Shown here in pieces: positions 16,338 through 25,513 of a DNA stretch of 47,724 nt; positions within the stretch are counted from its first letter, which is position 1, and every line of letters starts with the position of its first letter. Source of the stretch: Allokutzneria sp. NRRL B-24872 (GTDB lineage Bacteria; Actinomycetota; Actinomycetes; Mycobacteriales; Pseudonocardiaceae); assembly GCF_002155965.1 (NCBI RefSeq), contig NZ_MUMH01000104.1:1-47724 (forward strand), given 5' to 3'. Made by a program: the position numbers and the translations under genes. A model generated the notes under the pieces. That model did not search any database. It was not told the origin of the DNA and saw only the letters and a program-made list of their open reading frames with translations.

Positions 16338-17468
16338 TTGACCGCCGTTTTCGACCGTGCCCGCGTCGAGGACATCGACGAGCTGCTGCGGCTCTACCGA
16401 CGGGTCTACGGCGCCGCCTACGCACTCCCGCTCGGCACCGAGCCCGCCGTGATGGCCAGGGAGATCGCCTCGGAGCTGACCACCTGGCTGGTTGCCCGCG
16501 ACGAGCGCGGTGAGCTGATCGCCTCGATCGTCGGCAACGTGGACCCGGTCGACCGGCTGGGCAAGATGCAGGGCCTGGTGGTGGACCCGGCGTGCCGCGG
16601 CGGGGGCATCGCGCAGCACGCGGTCAGCTCGATGAGCGACGAGATGCTGGCAGACGGCCGGATCGACTCCGTCTACGCCACCGCGCGCACCACCTCGACC
16701 GCGCCGCAGCGGATCTGCCTGCGCGCCGGGTTCCGCGCGCTGGGCTTCTTCCCCAACCTCCGCAAGGCCGCCAAGCACGAGACGATGGTGCTGCTGGCGC
16801 GCCACCGGGACGGCGTCATCGAGCGCAGGCACCCGGTCGAGCGCGTCCCGGCCAGCCTCGGCCCGTTCGTCGAGGCGCTGGACACCGTCGCGCGCATGCC
16901 CGTGCGGCCGGAACTGGTGCCGGACAAGGAAGTTCCCGCGCAGCAGGCGCCCTCCCCCGGCGTCGAGCTGATCAACGCGCCCGAGTTCGTGCTGCGCCGC
17001 TTCGCCGAGGTGGTGGAGCCGGACCGCGCGTTCTACCCGTTCCACAAGCCGAACATGCTGCTCGCGGCGGCCGACGGCTCGTACGAGGTGTACACGCACC
17101 TGAGCATCAGCGACGGTTACTGCACGCTGATCGGCGCCGCGCCGAACCCGATGGCCGTCGACCCGCACATGGACCAGCTGATCGGCCAGCTCGGCAACTT
17201 CGGCGCCTTCTACGTGGAGACGCTGGCCCCGCTGGACGCCTTCGACGAGCTGTCCTCCCTGCTGGCGCACGGATTCCTCCCCGCCGCCGCCTACCCGGCG
17301 ATGCGCAGGGACGGCGAGGGGTTCCGCGACTACGTGATCATGGCGCGGACCATGCAGCCGCTGGACTTCCGCGGCCTCGCGATCGACGCGGCGTTCCGGC
17401 CGTTCGTCGAGCAGTACATCGACCTCTGGAAGCAGAAGTACCTCAACACGATCGGGGTGTACCGGTGA
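16338..17468 (+). CDS. GNAT-family acyltransferase, first gene of the lux-type operon
   Basis: The product has about 376 residues. The N-terminal half is a GNAT domain with the CoA-binding loop (MQGLVVDPACRGGGIAQHAV) and a final Y-A-T-A-R-T/GFRALGF region near residues 110-135. The C-terminal half (after about residue 195) is less conserved and may be a degenerate second GNAT domain. A TTG at 16338 is preferred because GGAG lies five bases upstream; a GTG at 16317 in the same frame has no good site. The stop overlaps the LuxE-type gene (GTGA). Its likely role is to transfer an acyl group to an amine or protein within the pathway set by the downstream enzymes; the acceptor is unknown. Confidence 0.75.
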   Translation: MTAVFDRARVEDIDELLRLYRRVYGAAYALPLGTEPAVMAREIASELTTWLVARDERGELIASIVGNVDPVDRLGKMQGLVVDPACRGGGIAQHAVSSMSDEMLADGRIDSVYATARTTSTAPQRICLRAGFRALGFFPNLRKAAKHETMVLLARHRDGVIERRHPVERVPASLGPFVEALDTVARMPVRPELVPDKEVPAQQAPSPGVELINAPEFVLRRFAEVVEPDRAFYPFHKPNMLLAAADGSYEVYTHLSISDGYCTLIGAAPNPMAVDPHMDQLIGQLGNFGAFYVETLAPLDAFDELSSLLAHGFLPAAAYPAMRRDGEGFRDYVIMARTMQPLDFRGLAIDAAFRPFVEQYIDLWKQKYLNTIGVYR

Positions 17469-18625
17469 GCAGCTACCTCGGACCGGTCACGGTGCCGAAC
17501 CCCTCGGCACTCGCCGAGGTCCAACGCCTGTGCGATCTCGCGAAGCCCTACGACGTGGGCCCGGACGCCGACGCGTTGTTCGTCTCCGCGATGAACGAGT
17601 CCAACCGCTGGCACGCCGAGCGCTCACCGTTCTTCAAGAACCTCTGGGACGCGCGGGAACCGCTGGAGTCCATAGAGGACATCGCGCGGCAGCCCTTCGT
17701 GCACGCCAACTTCTTCAAGATGCACGAGGTCGTCTCGATCCCGCGCGAGGACGTCAAGCTGCACGTGACCTCCTCCGGAACGACCGGGCAGAAGTCGCAG
17801 ATGTTCTTCGACGACTGGACGTTGCGCTCCGGTCAGCGCATGGTCGCGCGGATCTTCGAGCACTACGGCTGGATCGACCCGAGCCGCCCGGTGGACTACC
17901 TGATCTACACCTACCAGCCGAAGCCCGGCGTGAACCTCGGCGCTTCCTTCACCGACCACTACCTGTGCGACTTCGCCCCGGTGCGGCGCGTGGAGTACGG
18001 CCTGCCCAGCACGGGCACCGGCCACGAGTTCGACGCTTTTGGCGCTGTGCGGTCACTTCTGCGCTCGGCGGAGGACGGCGTGCCGGTGCGGATCTTCGGG
18101 TTCCCGGCATTCCTGTCCTTCACCCTGGACCGCATGCGCTCGCTCGGCCTGCCGCCGGTGGACCTCTCCGACGACTCGCTGGTGCTCTTCGGCGGCGGGT
18201 GGAAGGGCAACGCGGACAAGCAGATCAGCAAGCGCGAGCTGTACGCGAAGATCACCGACCAGCTCGGCATCCCGGACGAGCGCATTCGCGACGGCTTCGG
18301 TTCGGTCGAGCACTCCGTGCCCTACATCGAGTGCGCGCGGCACAACATGCACGTGCCGGTGTGGTCGCGGGTGCTGATCCGCGACGTGCGCACGCTGGAG
18401 CCGGTTCCGCACGGAGAACCCGGCTACCTCCAGTTCGTCTCGCCGTTCATCACCTCCGCGCCCGCGCAGAGCGTGCTCATGGGTGATCTCGCGACGCTGC
18501 ACACCCCGGCCGAGTGCGGCTGCGGCCTGGACACGCCGTGGTTCGAGATCCGCGGCCGTGCCGGGTTGAGCCGCAACAAGAGCTGCGCCATCGCCGCCGC
18601 CGAACTCCTGAAGGACAAGTCGTGA
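17465..18625 (+). CDS. LuxE-type acyl-protein synthetase (adenylating)
   Basis: The 386-residue protein has the LuxE hallmarks. The ATP-binding loop SSGTTGQKS is at 103-111. The FGSVEHSVPYIEC motif follows at about 280-292. Near the C-terminus, NKSCAIAA places a cysteine at residue 374 of 386. In Vibrio LuxE a cysteine close to the C-terminus (Cys364 in V. harveyi) carries the acyl group before transfer to LuxC, so the position fits. The reaction is acid + ATP to acyl-AMP, then an acyl-thioester. The start overlaps the GNAT stop and the end overlaps the LuxC-fusion start, so stoichiometric translation is expected. The chain length or type of acid is unknown. Confidence 0.88.
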   Translation: MSSYLGPVTVPNPSALAEVQRLCDLAKPYDVGPDADALFVSAMNESNRWHAERSPFFKNLWDAREPLESIEDIARQPFVHANFFKMHEVVSIPREDVKLHVTSSGTTGQKSQMFFDDWTLRSGQRMVARIFEHYGWIDPSRPVDYLIYTYQPKPGVNLGASFTDHYLCDFAPVRRVEYGLPSTGTGHEFDAFGAVRSLLRSAEDGVPVRIFGFPAFLSFTLDRMRSLGLPPVDLSDDSLVLFGGGWKGNADKQISKRELYAKITDQLGIPDERIRDGFGSVEHSVPYIECARHNMHVPVWSRVLIRDVRTLEPVPHGEPGYLQFVSPFITSAPAQSVLMGDLATLHTPAECGCGLDTPWFEIRGRAGLSRNKSCAIAAAELLKDKS

Positions 18626-21141
18626 ACCAACACTACTGGCAGGGCGAGTGGGTCGAGGACGCCGAGGCCGACCGCCGACTGTCCACTTTGGAGGAAGCGA
18701 CGCAGGCGGTCCTGGCGAAGGAGCCGCTGAGCCCGCTGATCGTGATGGCGGCGGCGGAGCGCGTCGTCGCCCACCTCCAGAACCCGGAAAGCCCTGTGCG
18801 CCAGCGGCTCGCGCAGCGCCTGGTGGACTGGAGCGTGCCGTCGGAGGAGATCGAGCAGACGCTGGGCGGGCTCTCCGGAGCGCTGGCGCGGCCGACGATC
18901 GAGAAGAAGGTCGTCCGCGAGCTGGGCAGCGTCGACCCCAACCGCCTGGCGCGCTTCGACTTCCGCAAGCAGGTCTTCGAGGCGTGGGTGCCGGTCGGCC
19001 TGCTCGCGCACATCGCCCCGGGCAACGCGCCCGCGGCCGGGGCGCTGAGCTGCCTGGAGGGCCTGCTCTCCGGCAACCTCAACGTGGTCAAGACCAGCGG
19101 TGAGGACTCGCGCTTCACCGCCGAGCTGCTGTCCGCGCTGGCTGAGGCCGACCCGACCGGGCAGATCGCCGAGCGCGTGATCGTGCTGCACTTCTCCTCC
19201 AGCCGCCGCGAGTGGCTGGAGCGGATGTGCGCCCCGGCCGACGCGGTCGCCGCATGGGGTGGCGAGGAGGCCCTGGCAGGCGTCGCGTCGGTGCTGCGCC
19301 CGGGCTGCCGATTGGTGGACTGGGGCCCGAAGCTCTCATTCGCCTACCTGACAAGCGATTCCTGGTCGGACGAAGAGATCCTGCGCGCGGTCGCTGCGGA
19401 CGTCTGCGCGATGGACCAGCAGGCGTGTTCGAGCCCACAGGTGGTCTACCTGGACACCGAGAACGACGCCGAGGTCTTCGCATTCGCCGAGCGCTTCGCC
19501 GCCGTGTTGGACGACCTTGTGTCCACTGTGGAGCGTCGCGAGCCCAGTGCCCCGGAGTGGGCGGAGATCACCAACACCGTGCTCGTCACGGAGCTGGAGC
19601 AGCACCTCGGTCTCACGAAGGTTCACAAAGGCAACGACTGGCGCGTGCTGGCCGACACCCGCTCAGCGCTGCGTGCTTCGCCGCTCTACCGCACGGTGTG
19701 GGTTAAGTCTTTGGCGCGCAAGGAGATCTCCGCCGTTCTGCGCCCGATGCGACGCTACCTCCAGACGGTCGGGCTCGGCGCGAACCGCCAGGACACCGCA
19801 GTGCTCACGCGGGGCCTGATCGCGGCGGGCGTGCAGCGCGTCACCGTGCCGGGCGCGATGCTCGGCAGCTACGACGGCGAGCCGCACGACGGTGTGTACG
19901 CGTTGCAGCGCTACAGCCGCCGCGTGGACGTGCAGCTCGACGAGCGGTTCAACCGCGACGCGTGCCTGGACGACCTTGTGAGTGCACGGCAGCTGCCGCC
20001 GCCGACGGTTGAGGTCACCACGAAGGCGCACTTCGACCAGCTCCAGGACGACCTCAGCCGCGCGGAGGTGTTCTTCCGCAGCGGTGGCACGAGCGGCGCG
20101 CCGAAGCTGTCCGCGTTCAGCTGGGCCGACTACGACGAGCACATGCGCCACGGCGCCGAGGGCATGATCGCGGCCGGGTTCGACCCGCGCACCGACCGCA
20201 CGATGAACCTGTTCTTCGGCGGCCAGCTCTACGGCGGTTTCCCGAGCTTCTTCTCCGTGCTGGAGCGCCTTGAAGCCGTGCAGTACCCCATGGCCGGCCA
20301 GCAGAACGAGCACGAGATGGTCGCCAAGTCCATTGTGGACAACAAGGTGGACACGCTGCTCGGGATGCCGAGCTACCTGCTGCGCCTGTTCGACGAGGCG
20401 GGCGAGACGCTGCGCGCCTACCGTGGCGTCCGCAAGATCTTCTACGGCGGTGAGCACTTCAGCGAGCAGCAGAAGCGCTGGTTCGCCGAGGAGTTCGGCG
20501 TCGAGCTGATCCGCTCCGCCGCGTACGGCAGCGTGGACGGCGGCCCGCTGGGCTACCAGTGCCTGGAGTCGCCGTCGCGGGTGCACCACCTCTTCGCGGG
20601 CATCCAGACCCTGGAGATCCTGGACCAGGAGGCAGACCGCCCGGCGGCTCCCGGCGAGACCGGTCGGCTGGTCTTCACCGCGCACACCCGGCGCGGGCAG
20701 CGGCTGGACCGCTACGAGATCGGCGACCTCGGCCGCTGGCTGGACGAGGACTGTCCCTGCGGCAGAAGGACTCCGCGCTTCGAGCTGCTGGGAAGGGTCG
20801 GCGACGTGTTCCGCGCGGGCGGGCACTTCCTCAACTACCGCAGGTTCGTCGCGGCGGCTGGTGAAGCCTTCGACTACACCGGCGAACTCCAGATCGTGCT
20901 GGACGAGGTCGGTGACCAGGAGCGGCTGACGATCCGGCTGGACCGCGAGCGGGCGCCCGCCGACACCGACAAGGTGTGGACGGAGGTCGTGCAGCGCTAC
21001 GCCGACCTGGAGACCTCGGCCGTGCGGGACCAGTTGGTGTCGCTGCACATCGAGCTGGTCGGCGCCGAGGACTTCAAGCGCACCAGCACCAGCGGAAAGC
21101 TCATCGCCGTCGTGGACAGTCGGGAGCGCAACAGTGCTTGA
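18622..21141 (+). CDS. LuxC-type acyl reductase fused to a LuxE/PaaK-like adenylating domain
   Basis: The protein has 839 residues. Residues of about 1-455 are a LuxC acyl-CoA/acyl-protein reductase: the NADPH-site region APGNAPAAGALSCLEGLLSG (132-151) is followed by the active-site cysteine C269 in DQQACSSPQ. Residues of about 470-835 are a second adenylating domain with the ATP loop SGGTSGAPK (487-495) and a YGSVDGG motif, both as in LuxE/PaaK proteins. Classical LuxC ends near 480 residues, so the fusion is unusual. It should reduce a thioester to an aldehyde with NADPH, with the fused domain loading it or activating a second acid. Starts and stops overlap both neighbours. Confidence 0.88.
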   Translation: MNQHYWQGEWVEDAEADRRLSTLEEATQAVLAKEPLSPLIVMAAAERVVAHLQNPESPVRQRLAQRLVDWSVPSEEIEQTLGGLSGALARPTIEKKVVRELGSVDPNRLARFDFRKQVFEAWVPVGLLAHIAPGNAPAAGALSCLEGLLSGNLNVVKTSGEDSRFTAELLSALAEADPTGQIAERVIVLHFSSSRREWLERMCAPADAVAAWGGEEALAGVASVLRPGCRLVDWGPKLSFAYLTSDSWSDEEILRAVAADVCAMDQQACSSPQVVYLDTENDAEVFAFAERFAAVLDDLVSTVERREPSAPEWAEITNTVLVTELEQHLGLTKVHKGNDWRVLADTRSALRASPLYRTVWVKSLARKEISAVLRPMRRYLQTVGLGANRQDTAVLTRGLIAAGVQRVTVPGAMLGSYDGEPHDGVYALQRYSRRVDVQLDERFNRDACLDDLVSARQLPPPTVEVTTKAHFDQLQDDLSRAEVFFRSGGTSGAPKLSAFSWADYDEHMRHGAEGMIAAGFDPRTDRTMNLFFGGQLYGGFPSFFSVLERLEAVQYPMAGQQNEHEMVAKSIVDNKVDTLLGMPSYLLRLFDEAGETLRAYRGVRKIFYGGEHFSEQQKRWFAEEFGVELIRSAAYGSVDGGPLGYQCLESPSRVHHLFAGIQTLEILDQEADRPAAPGETGRLVFTAHTRRGQRLDRYEIGDLGRWLDEDCPCGRRTPRFELLGRVGDVFRAGGHFLNYRRFVAAAGEAFDYTGELQIVLDEVGDQERLTIRLDRERAPADTDKVWTEVVQRYADLETSAVRDQLVSLHIELVGAEDFKRTSTSGKLIAVVDSRERNSA

Positions 21142-22372
21142 TCAGCTCGTCAAACTCGTCCGTCACAGCTCGCCGTTCTACGCGGAGCTGTACGGGGACC
21201 TGCCGGACGCGCCCGCGCTCGAAGCGCTCCCCGTCGTGGAGCACGCCGCGTACTGGGCCGCGAACACCTTGCAGGACAACAAGCTCCGCACAGGCGAGCA
21301 CGTCGGCGGGATCATCTTCAAGAGCGGTGGCACCACGAGCGCGCCCAAGGTCTCGGTGTACACGCGCGCCGAGTGGCGGGAGATGAGCGAGACCTTCTCC
21401 AAGGGGCTCGTCGCCGCCGGGCTGCGCGAGGGCGACCGCGTCGCGAACCTGTTCTACGCCGGGGAGCTGTACTCCAGCTTCATCTTCACCCTGAACGCGT
21501 TGCAGGACGCGCCGGTGGACACAGTGCAGCTGCCGATCGCGGGCTCCGCGACGCAGGAGTTCGTCACCAACGCGCTGCTGGAGTTCGACGCGACGGTGCT
21601 CACCGCGCCGCCCACCTCGCTCTGCCAGCTCGCCCAGCACGTGATCGACACCGTCGGCTCGCTGCCGCTGATCCACCTGGTGCTGTTCAGCGGTGAGGCG
21701 TTCTACGGCGATCAGCGCGAGCTGCTGGCCTCGGCGTTCCCGAACGCCGCCGTGCGCTCCATCGGCTACGCCAGCGTGGACGGCGGCATCATCGGAGCGC
21801 CCGTGCACGGCGAGGACGACGCGCGCGTCCACCAGGTCTACCCCGGCCGGATCATGGAGATCCTGGACGAGGACACCGGAAACCCCATCGAGGAGCCCGG
21901 CCGCGCGGGGCGGATCGTCGTCACCGACCTGGTCCGGACGCTCCAGCCGGTGCTGCGCTACCCGGTCGGCGACCGCGCCGAGTGGGTGGACTTCGGGGCT
22001 CGGACCTTCCGCCTGCTCGGCCGTTCCGGCGAGGGCGCGCGCGTCGGCCCGGTGACCCTGTACCTGGACGACCTGCTGGAGATCGTGCGCGATGCGGCCG
22101 GCGGTCAGGGAATCACGGGCGGCCAGGTCGTGCTTCGCCGTCACCGGGCCAAGGACCAACTGGTACTGCGTCTCTCCGGGGATGTGACGGGCACCGACGA
22201 GCTGACCGAAGCGATCGCGAAGCGGCTCGACGAGACCCGGCCGATGTTCGCCGACCACGTGGCGCGCGGGCTGATCCAGCCGCTCGCGATCGAATGGGTC
22301 GGCACCACCGAGCTGACCACCAACCCGCGCACGGGCAAGCTCGTTCGCCTGATCGACGAGCGTGGCGCATGA
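21134..22372 (+). CDS. LuxE/PaaK-like AMP-forming acid:ligase
   Basis: The 412-residue protein has the ATP loop SGGTTSAPK (64-72) and a GYASVDGG motif, matching the adenylating domain of the preceding fusion more closely than the first LuxE. The C-terminal part includes a TTNPRTGKLVRL segment typical of the final lysine motif in PaaK-type ligases. It probably activates a carboxylic acid as the adenylate. The GTG start overlaps the upstream stop by 8 bp. It is the third adenylating unit of the operon. Confidence 0.82.
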   Translation: MLDQLVKLVRHSSPFYAELYGDLPDAPALEALPVVEHAAYWAANTLQDNKLRTGEHVGGIIFKSGGTTSAPKVSVYTRAEWREMSETFSKGLVAAGLREGDRVANLFYAGELYSSFIFTLNALQDAPVDTVQLPIAGSATQEFVTNALLEFDATVLTAPPTSLCQLAQHVIDTVGSLPLIHLVLFSGEAFYGDQRELLASAFPNAAVRSIGYASVDGGIIGAPVHGEDDARVHQVYPGRIMEILDEDTGNPIEEPGRAGRIVVTDLVRTLQPVLRYPVGDRAEWVDFGARTFRLLGRSGEGARVGPVTLYLDDLLEIVRDAAGGQGITGGQVVLRRHRAKDQLVLRLSGDVTGTDELTEAIAKRLDETRPMFADHVARGLIQPLAIEWVGTTELTTNPRTGKLVRLIDERGA

Positions 22373-23595
22373 CCACCTCCACGCGGCAACGGCCGCTTCT
22401 GTTGCGCAACAAGAACTTCGCGCTGGTCTGGATCGGCCAGGTGCTCAGCCAGGGCGGCACCCGGATCTACCAGATCGCGCTGCTGTGGTGGCTGCTCGGC
22501 CAACTCCCGGAGAACGTGCGTGGCGTCGCATCCGGCGCGTTCCTGGTGATGGGCGCGCTGCCGCCGCTAATGCTGATGCGCCACATCGGCAAGCTGATCG
22601 ACCGGATGCCCAGCCGCAAGGTGATGCTGCGCGCCGAGCTGACCGCCTGCGCCGTCGTCACGGTGCTCGCCGTTTTCGCTTGGCAGGACGCGGTTCCGGT
22701 GTGGTCGGTGTACGTGGTGGCGCTGATCGTCGCGGTGTGCCAGGCGTTCTTCGACCCGTGCCTGCTCAAGGCGATGCCGGAGCTGGTGGAGGGCAAGGAC
22801 GTCGAGCGCGCGGTGGGCTTCGGCACCTCCACGCAGTCCGTGGCGAACTTCGCCGGAGCGGCCTTCGGCGCGGTCCTGCTGGCCACGGTCGGCTTCACCG
22901 GCGCGGTCCTGATCAACGCGGCGACCTACGCGGTGGCCGCGGCGTGCCTGTACTTCGCGCGCTTCACCCCGCTGCCCGCCTCGCCGCCCCCTCCTCCGGG
23001 CGAGGAGGCCCCGCAGGAGCACAAGAGCACGTGGAAGTTCCTGGGCTCCATGCCTTCGGTGCGCCCGCTGCTGGTGTGCTTCGCGACGGCGAACTTCTTC
23101 TCCGCGCCGACGCTGCTGGTGCTGCCGCTGTACACCAAGCTCGTGCTGGAGCGGGAGGCCGGGACGCTCGCGATCCTGGAAGCGGCGCTGTGGCTGGGTT
23201 TGCTGCTCGGAGCGTTCAGCGCGGCACACATCCCGACGGCGGGCCGCACGGTGCGCTTCGGAGCGCTGTGCATCGCCGCGTTCGGGATCTTCCTGGCCAT
23301 TCCGGGTCTGGTGGCGAACACGGTGATCTACGCCGTGGTGCTCGCGTTCGCCGGGCTGTGCCTGGGCGTGTCGAACGTGAAGTTCACGACGCTGTTCCAG
23401 ATGGCGGTGCCGAACGAGGTCAAGGGCCGGTTCTTCGCCGCGCTCCAGGCCGCGATCAGCTCGACGTTCCCGGTCGCCTTCCTCGCCTTCGGAGCGTTCG
23501 GCGACGCCATCGGCCCGCAGCTGTTGACCCTCGTCCAGGGCGCGGGGTTGCTGGTGTTCGCGTTCGTCCTGGCTCGCGTGCCAGAACCCAAGTGA
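22369..23595 (+). CDS. MFS transporter, probable exporter of the operon's product
   Basis: The 408-residue protein has about 12 membrane segments. It has the NFALVWIGQVLSQGGTRIYQIAL start and the GKLIDRMPSRKVMLRAEL loop of the drug/enterobactin-type MFS exporters, plus a Pro-rich central loop with PPPPPG. The ATG overlaps the ligase stop (ATGA). Its place as last gene of a biosynthetic operon suggests export of, or self-resistance to, the product. Confidence 0.88.
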   Translation: MTTSTRQRPLLLRNKNFALVWIGQVLSQGGTRIYQIALLWWLLGQLPENVRGVASGAFLVMGALPPLMLMRHIGKLIDRMPSRKVMLRAELTACAVVTVLAVFAWQDAVPVWSVYVVALIVAVCQAFFDPCLLKAMPELVEGKDVERAVGFGTSTQSVANFAGAAFGAVLLATVGFTGAVLINAATYAVAAACLYFARFTPLPASPPPPPGEEAPQEHKSTWKFLGSMPSVRPLLVCFATANFFSAPTLLVLPLYTKLVLEREAGTLAILEAALWLGLLLGAFSAAHIPTAGRTVRFGALCIAAFGIFLAIPGLVANTVIYAVVLAFAGLCLGVSNVKFTTLFQMAVPNEVKGRFFAALQAAISSTFPVAFLAFGAFGDAIGPQLLTLVQGAGLLVFAFVLARVPEPK

Positions 23596-23641
23596 GCGAT
23601 TTGGCGTACAGGAGGGCAGCCGAACGGGCAGTATCACCGGC

Positions 23642-25513
23642 GTGAAGCTTGGTGTACTGGGGATCGCGATCGCGCTGGCGGGGGCTGTGTTGAGCCCCGC
23701 CGCCGCGCCCGCCAAAGCGGCAGCGGTGGAGCCGTGCACGCGTGTGTCGACCGGCCCGGCGCAGGTCGTCGTCGACAACGCGACGCGGCTGAGGCTCGGG
23801 CTCAAGGGCTGGCCGGACACCGCGTTCGGCTTGCTGCCGGAGGGCAACAGCAACTACAAGTTCCTCTCGACGGCCGCGCTGGCCAGTTCTGGCGGGCAGG
23901 CGCAGAGCGTCGCGGTCACGCGCGGCACGCTCGACAACCCCGTCGCGGGCGGCGTGGTCAGCATGAAGCCGGTGGTCGGGCTCGCGCCGCCCTACCAGTA
24001 CGGGGGCGGCGGGCCGGTGTACCGCGACCCGGGCAGCGGCTTGGTGCTGCACGTGCTGCACTTGGAGCGCCAACTGAGCCCGCAGCACCACTTCTACTCC
24101 GACCTGCACCTCGGCGTGCACGACCCGGCGTCGGGCGTGACCACGCTGCTCGGCGAGATCGTGGCTCCGGACATGGACTTCGCCACGGCCGACCAGCACG
24201 ACCTGACCGCCGACATCGGCACGTCCTCACTGGTGGCGCGTGACGGTTACTTGCACGTGTACTTCCCGGACTACTCCTTCGAGAACGGCGCTTTCAAGGC
24301 GACCGGGCTCTCCGTCGCGCGCGCTCCGCTGACCGAGGTCATCGACGCGGCGAAGCGGAAAACCGTGACGCCGTGGGCGAAGTACCACAACGGCGCGTGG
24401 AACTCCCCCGCCAAGAACGGCCCGTCGACGTCGCTGCGCGAGGCGGTCGGACCTTGGCACCCCAACGTCCTGCGCACCACGCGCGGCGGCACGGTCATGG
24501 TGGCGGGCAACAGCATCACGGAGTTCGACTTCTCGCACTCCGCGAACGGCATGACCGATTGGACGCCCCCGCAGCAGCTGTTCCGCGACCCGGAGCGCGG
24601 CAACGCCTACCCCACGGTCGTCGGGCTCGGCCCCGATCCTTCGATGGTGGACGACAAGTTCTACGTCTACTACATGCAGTGGGCCAAGGTGGGTGACTGG
24701 GCCGACGCCGTGGTGATGCGCCGCCTGATCACCTGCGTCGGCGGGCGCACCGCCGGGCAGAGCACGCTGACCGGCTACTCCAACGGCACGCAGAACCGCA
24801 CCACGACGGCTACCGAGCGCACCGCCGGTTTCGCTCCTGTGGAAGGAAAACTGTGGGGTCTCGCCGACGCTCCGGCCGACGGGACCACAGGAATCTACAG
24901 CTGCCTCAACGGGACCACCGACCAGTTCCTGTCGAAGGACCCGGGCTGCGAGGGCAAGCAGAACTCGATCCTCCAGACGGAGGGCTGGCTGTACAACACG
25001 CCGCCAACCGCCCCGTCGACGCCGTTGTACCGTTGCCGCGTAGGCGGTTCGCACTACACCGCGACCACGGAAGCCTGTGACGGCAAGGCTGGCGCGATCT
25101 CGGACGGTCTCCTCGGACACGCGCTCACCACGTCCAAGCGCGCGTTCTCCCGCTTCTACGACGGCCGCGAGCACTGGGACACCAGCGGCGCGGTCACCGC
25201 GCGCTACTCGTTGGAGCACCGCTACTTCCTGGAGAGTTCGGCCAAACCCGGCACGGTCCCGCTCTACGGCTGCTCCTACACGAGCGTCAAGGGGCTCAAC
25301 CACTTCACGTCGCTGCGCGAGGACTGCGAGGGGCAGACGAAGCACCGCGTCGAGGGGTGGATCTACACGGCCAAGCCGTCAGCGCCCTCCGTCGAGCTGC
25401 ACCGGTGCTACTGGAAGGACCAGGACGACCACTTCCTGTCGCCGTTCCGCAACTGCGAGAACGTGCCCAACCACGTCTACGAGAGCCAGTTCGGCTTCGC
25501 GCTCACCAGCTGA
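23642..25513 (+). CDS. Secreted beta-propeller protein with C-terminal Cys/aromatic repeats
   Basis: The 623-residue protein has a Sec signal peptide (to about residue 27, A-x-A-rich). Residues of about 35-360 resemble five-bladed propellers related to glycoside hydrolases (Y-x-Y-G-G-G-G-P-V-Y, HVYFPDYSFENG, DPSMVDDKFYVYYMQW). Residues of about 415-620 hold about four repeats with the pattern YxC...HF(L/T)S...C-E-G...GW(I/L)Y, resembling DUF5648-type repeats. It probably binds or processes an extracellular carbohydrate or wall polymer. It starts 46 bp after the MFS gene and could be read from the same transcript. The 3' end overlaps the terpene-synthase-like gene by 37 bp. Confidence 0.65.
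   Translation: MKLGVLGIAIALAGAVLSPAAAPAKAAAVEPCTRVSTGPAQVVVDNATRLRLGLKGWPDTAFGLLPEGNSNYKFLSTAALASSGGQAQSVAVTRGTLDNPVAGGVVSMKPVVGLAPPYQYGGGGPVYRDPGSGLVLHVLHLERQLSPQHHFYSDLHLGVHDPASGVTTLLGEIVAPDMDFATADQHDLTADIGTSSLVARDGYLHVYFPDYSFENGAFKATGLSVARAPLTEVIDAAKRKTVTPWAKYHNGAWNSPAKNGPSTSLREAVGPWHPNVLRTTRGGTVMVAGNSITEFDFSHSANGMTDWTPPQQLFRDPERGNAYPTVVGLGPDPSMVDDKFYVYYMQWAKVGDWADAVVMRRLITCVGGRTAGQSTLTGYSNGTQNRTTTATERTAGFAPVEGKLWGLADAPADGTTGIYSCLNGTTDQFLSKDPGCEGKQNSILQTEGWLYNTPPTAPSTPLYRCRVGGSHYTATTEACDGKAGAISDGLLGHALTTSKRAFSRFYDGREHWDTSGAVTARYSLEHRYFLESSAKPGTVPLYGCSYTSVKGLNHFTSLREDCEGQTKHRVEGWIYTAKPSAPSVELHRCYWKDQDDHFLSPFRNCENVPNHVYESQFGFALTS

Noticed and set aside
19663-21048. 461-residue frame opposite the LuxC fusion
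   Set aside because: Antisense shadow with low-complexity composition; the plus-strand fusion has full catalytic motifs.
16338-23595. Complete bioluminescence (lux) operon
   Set aside because: No luciferase (luxA/B) or luxD homologue is present in or around the operon, so light production is not supported.
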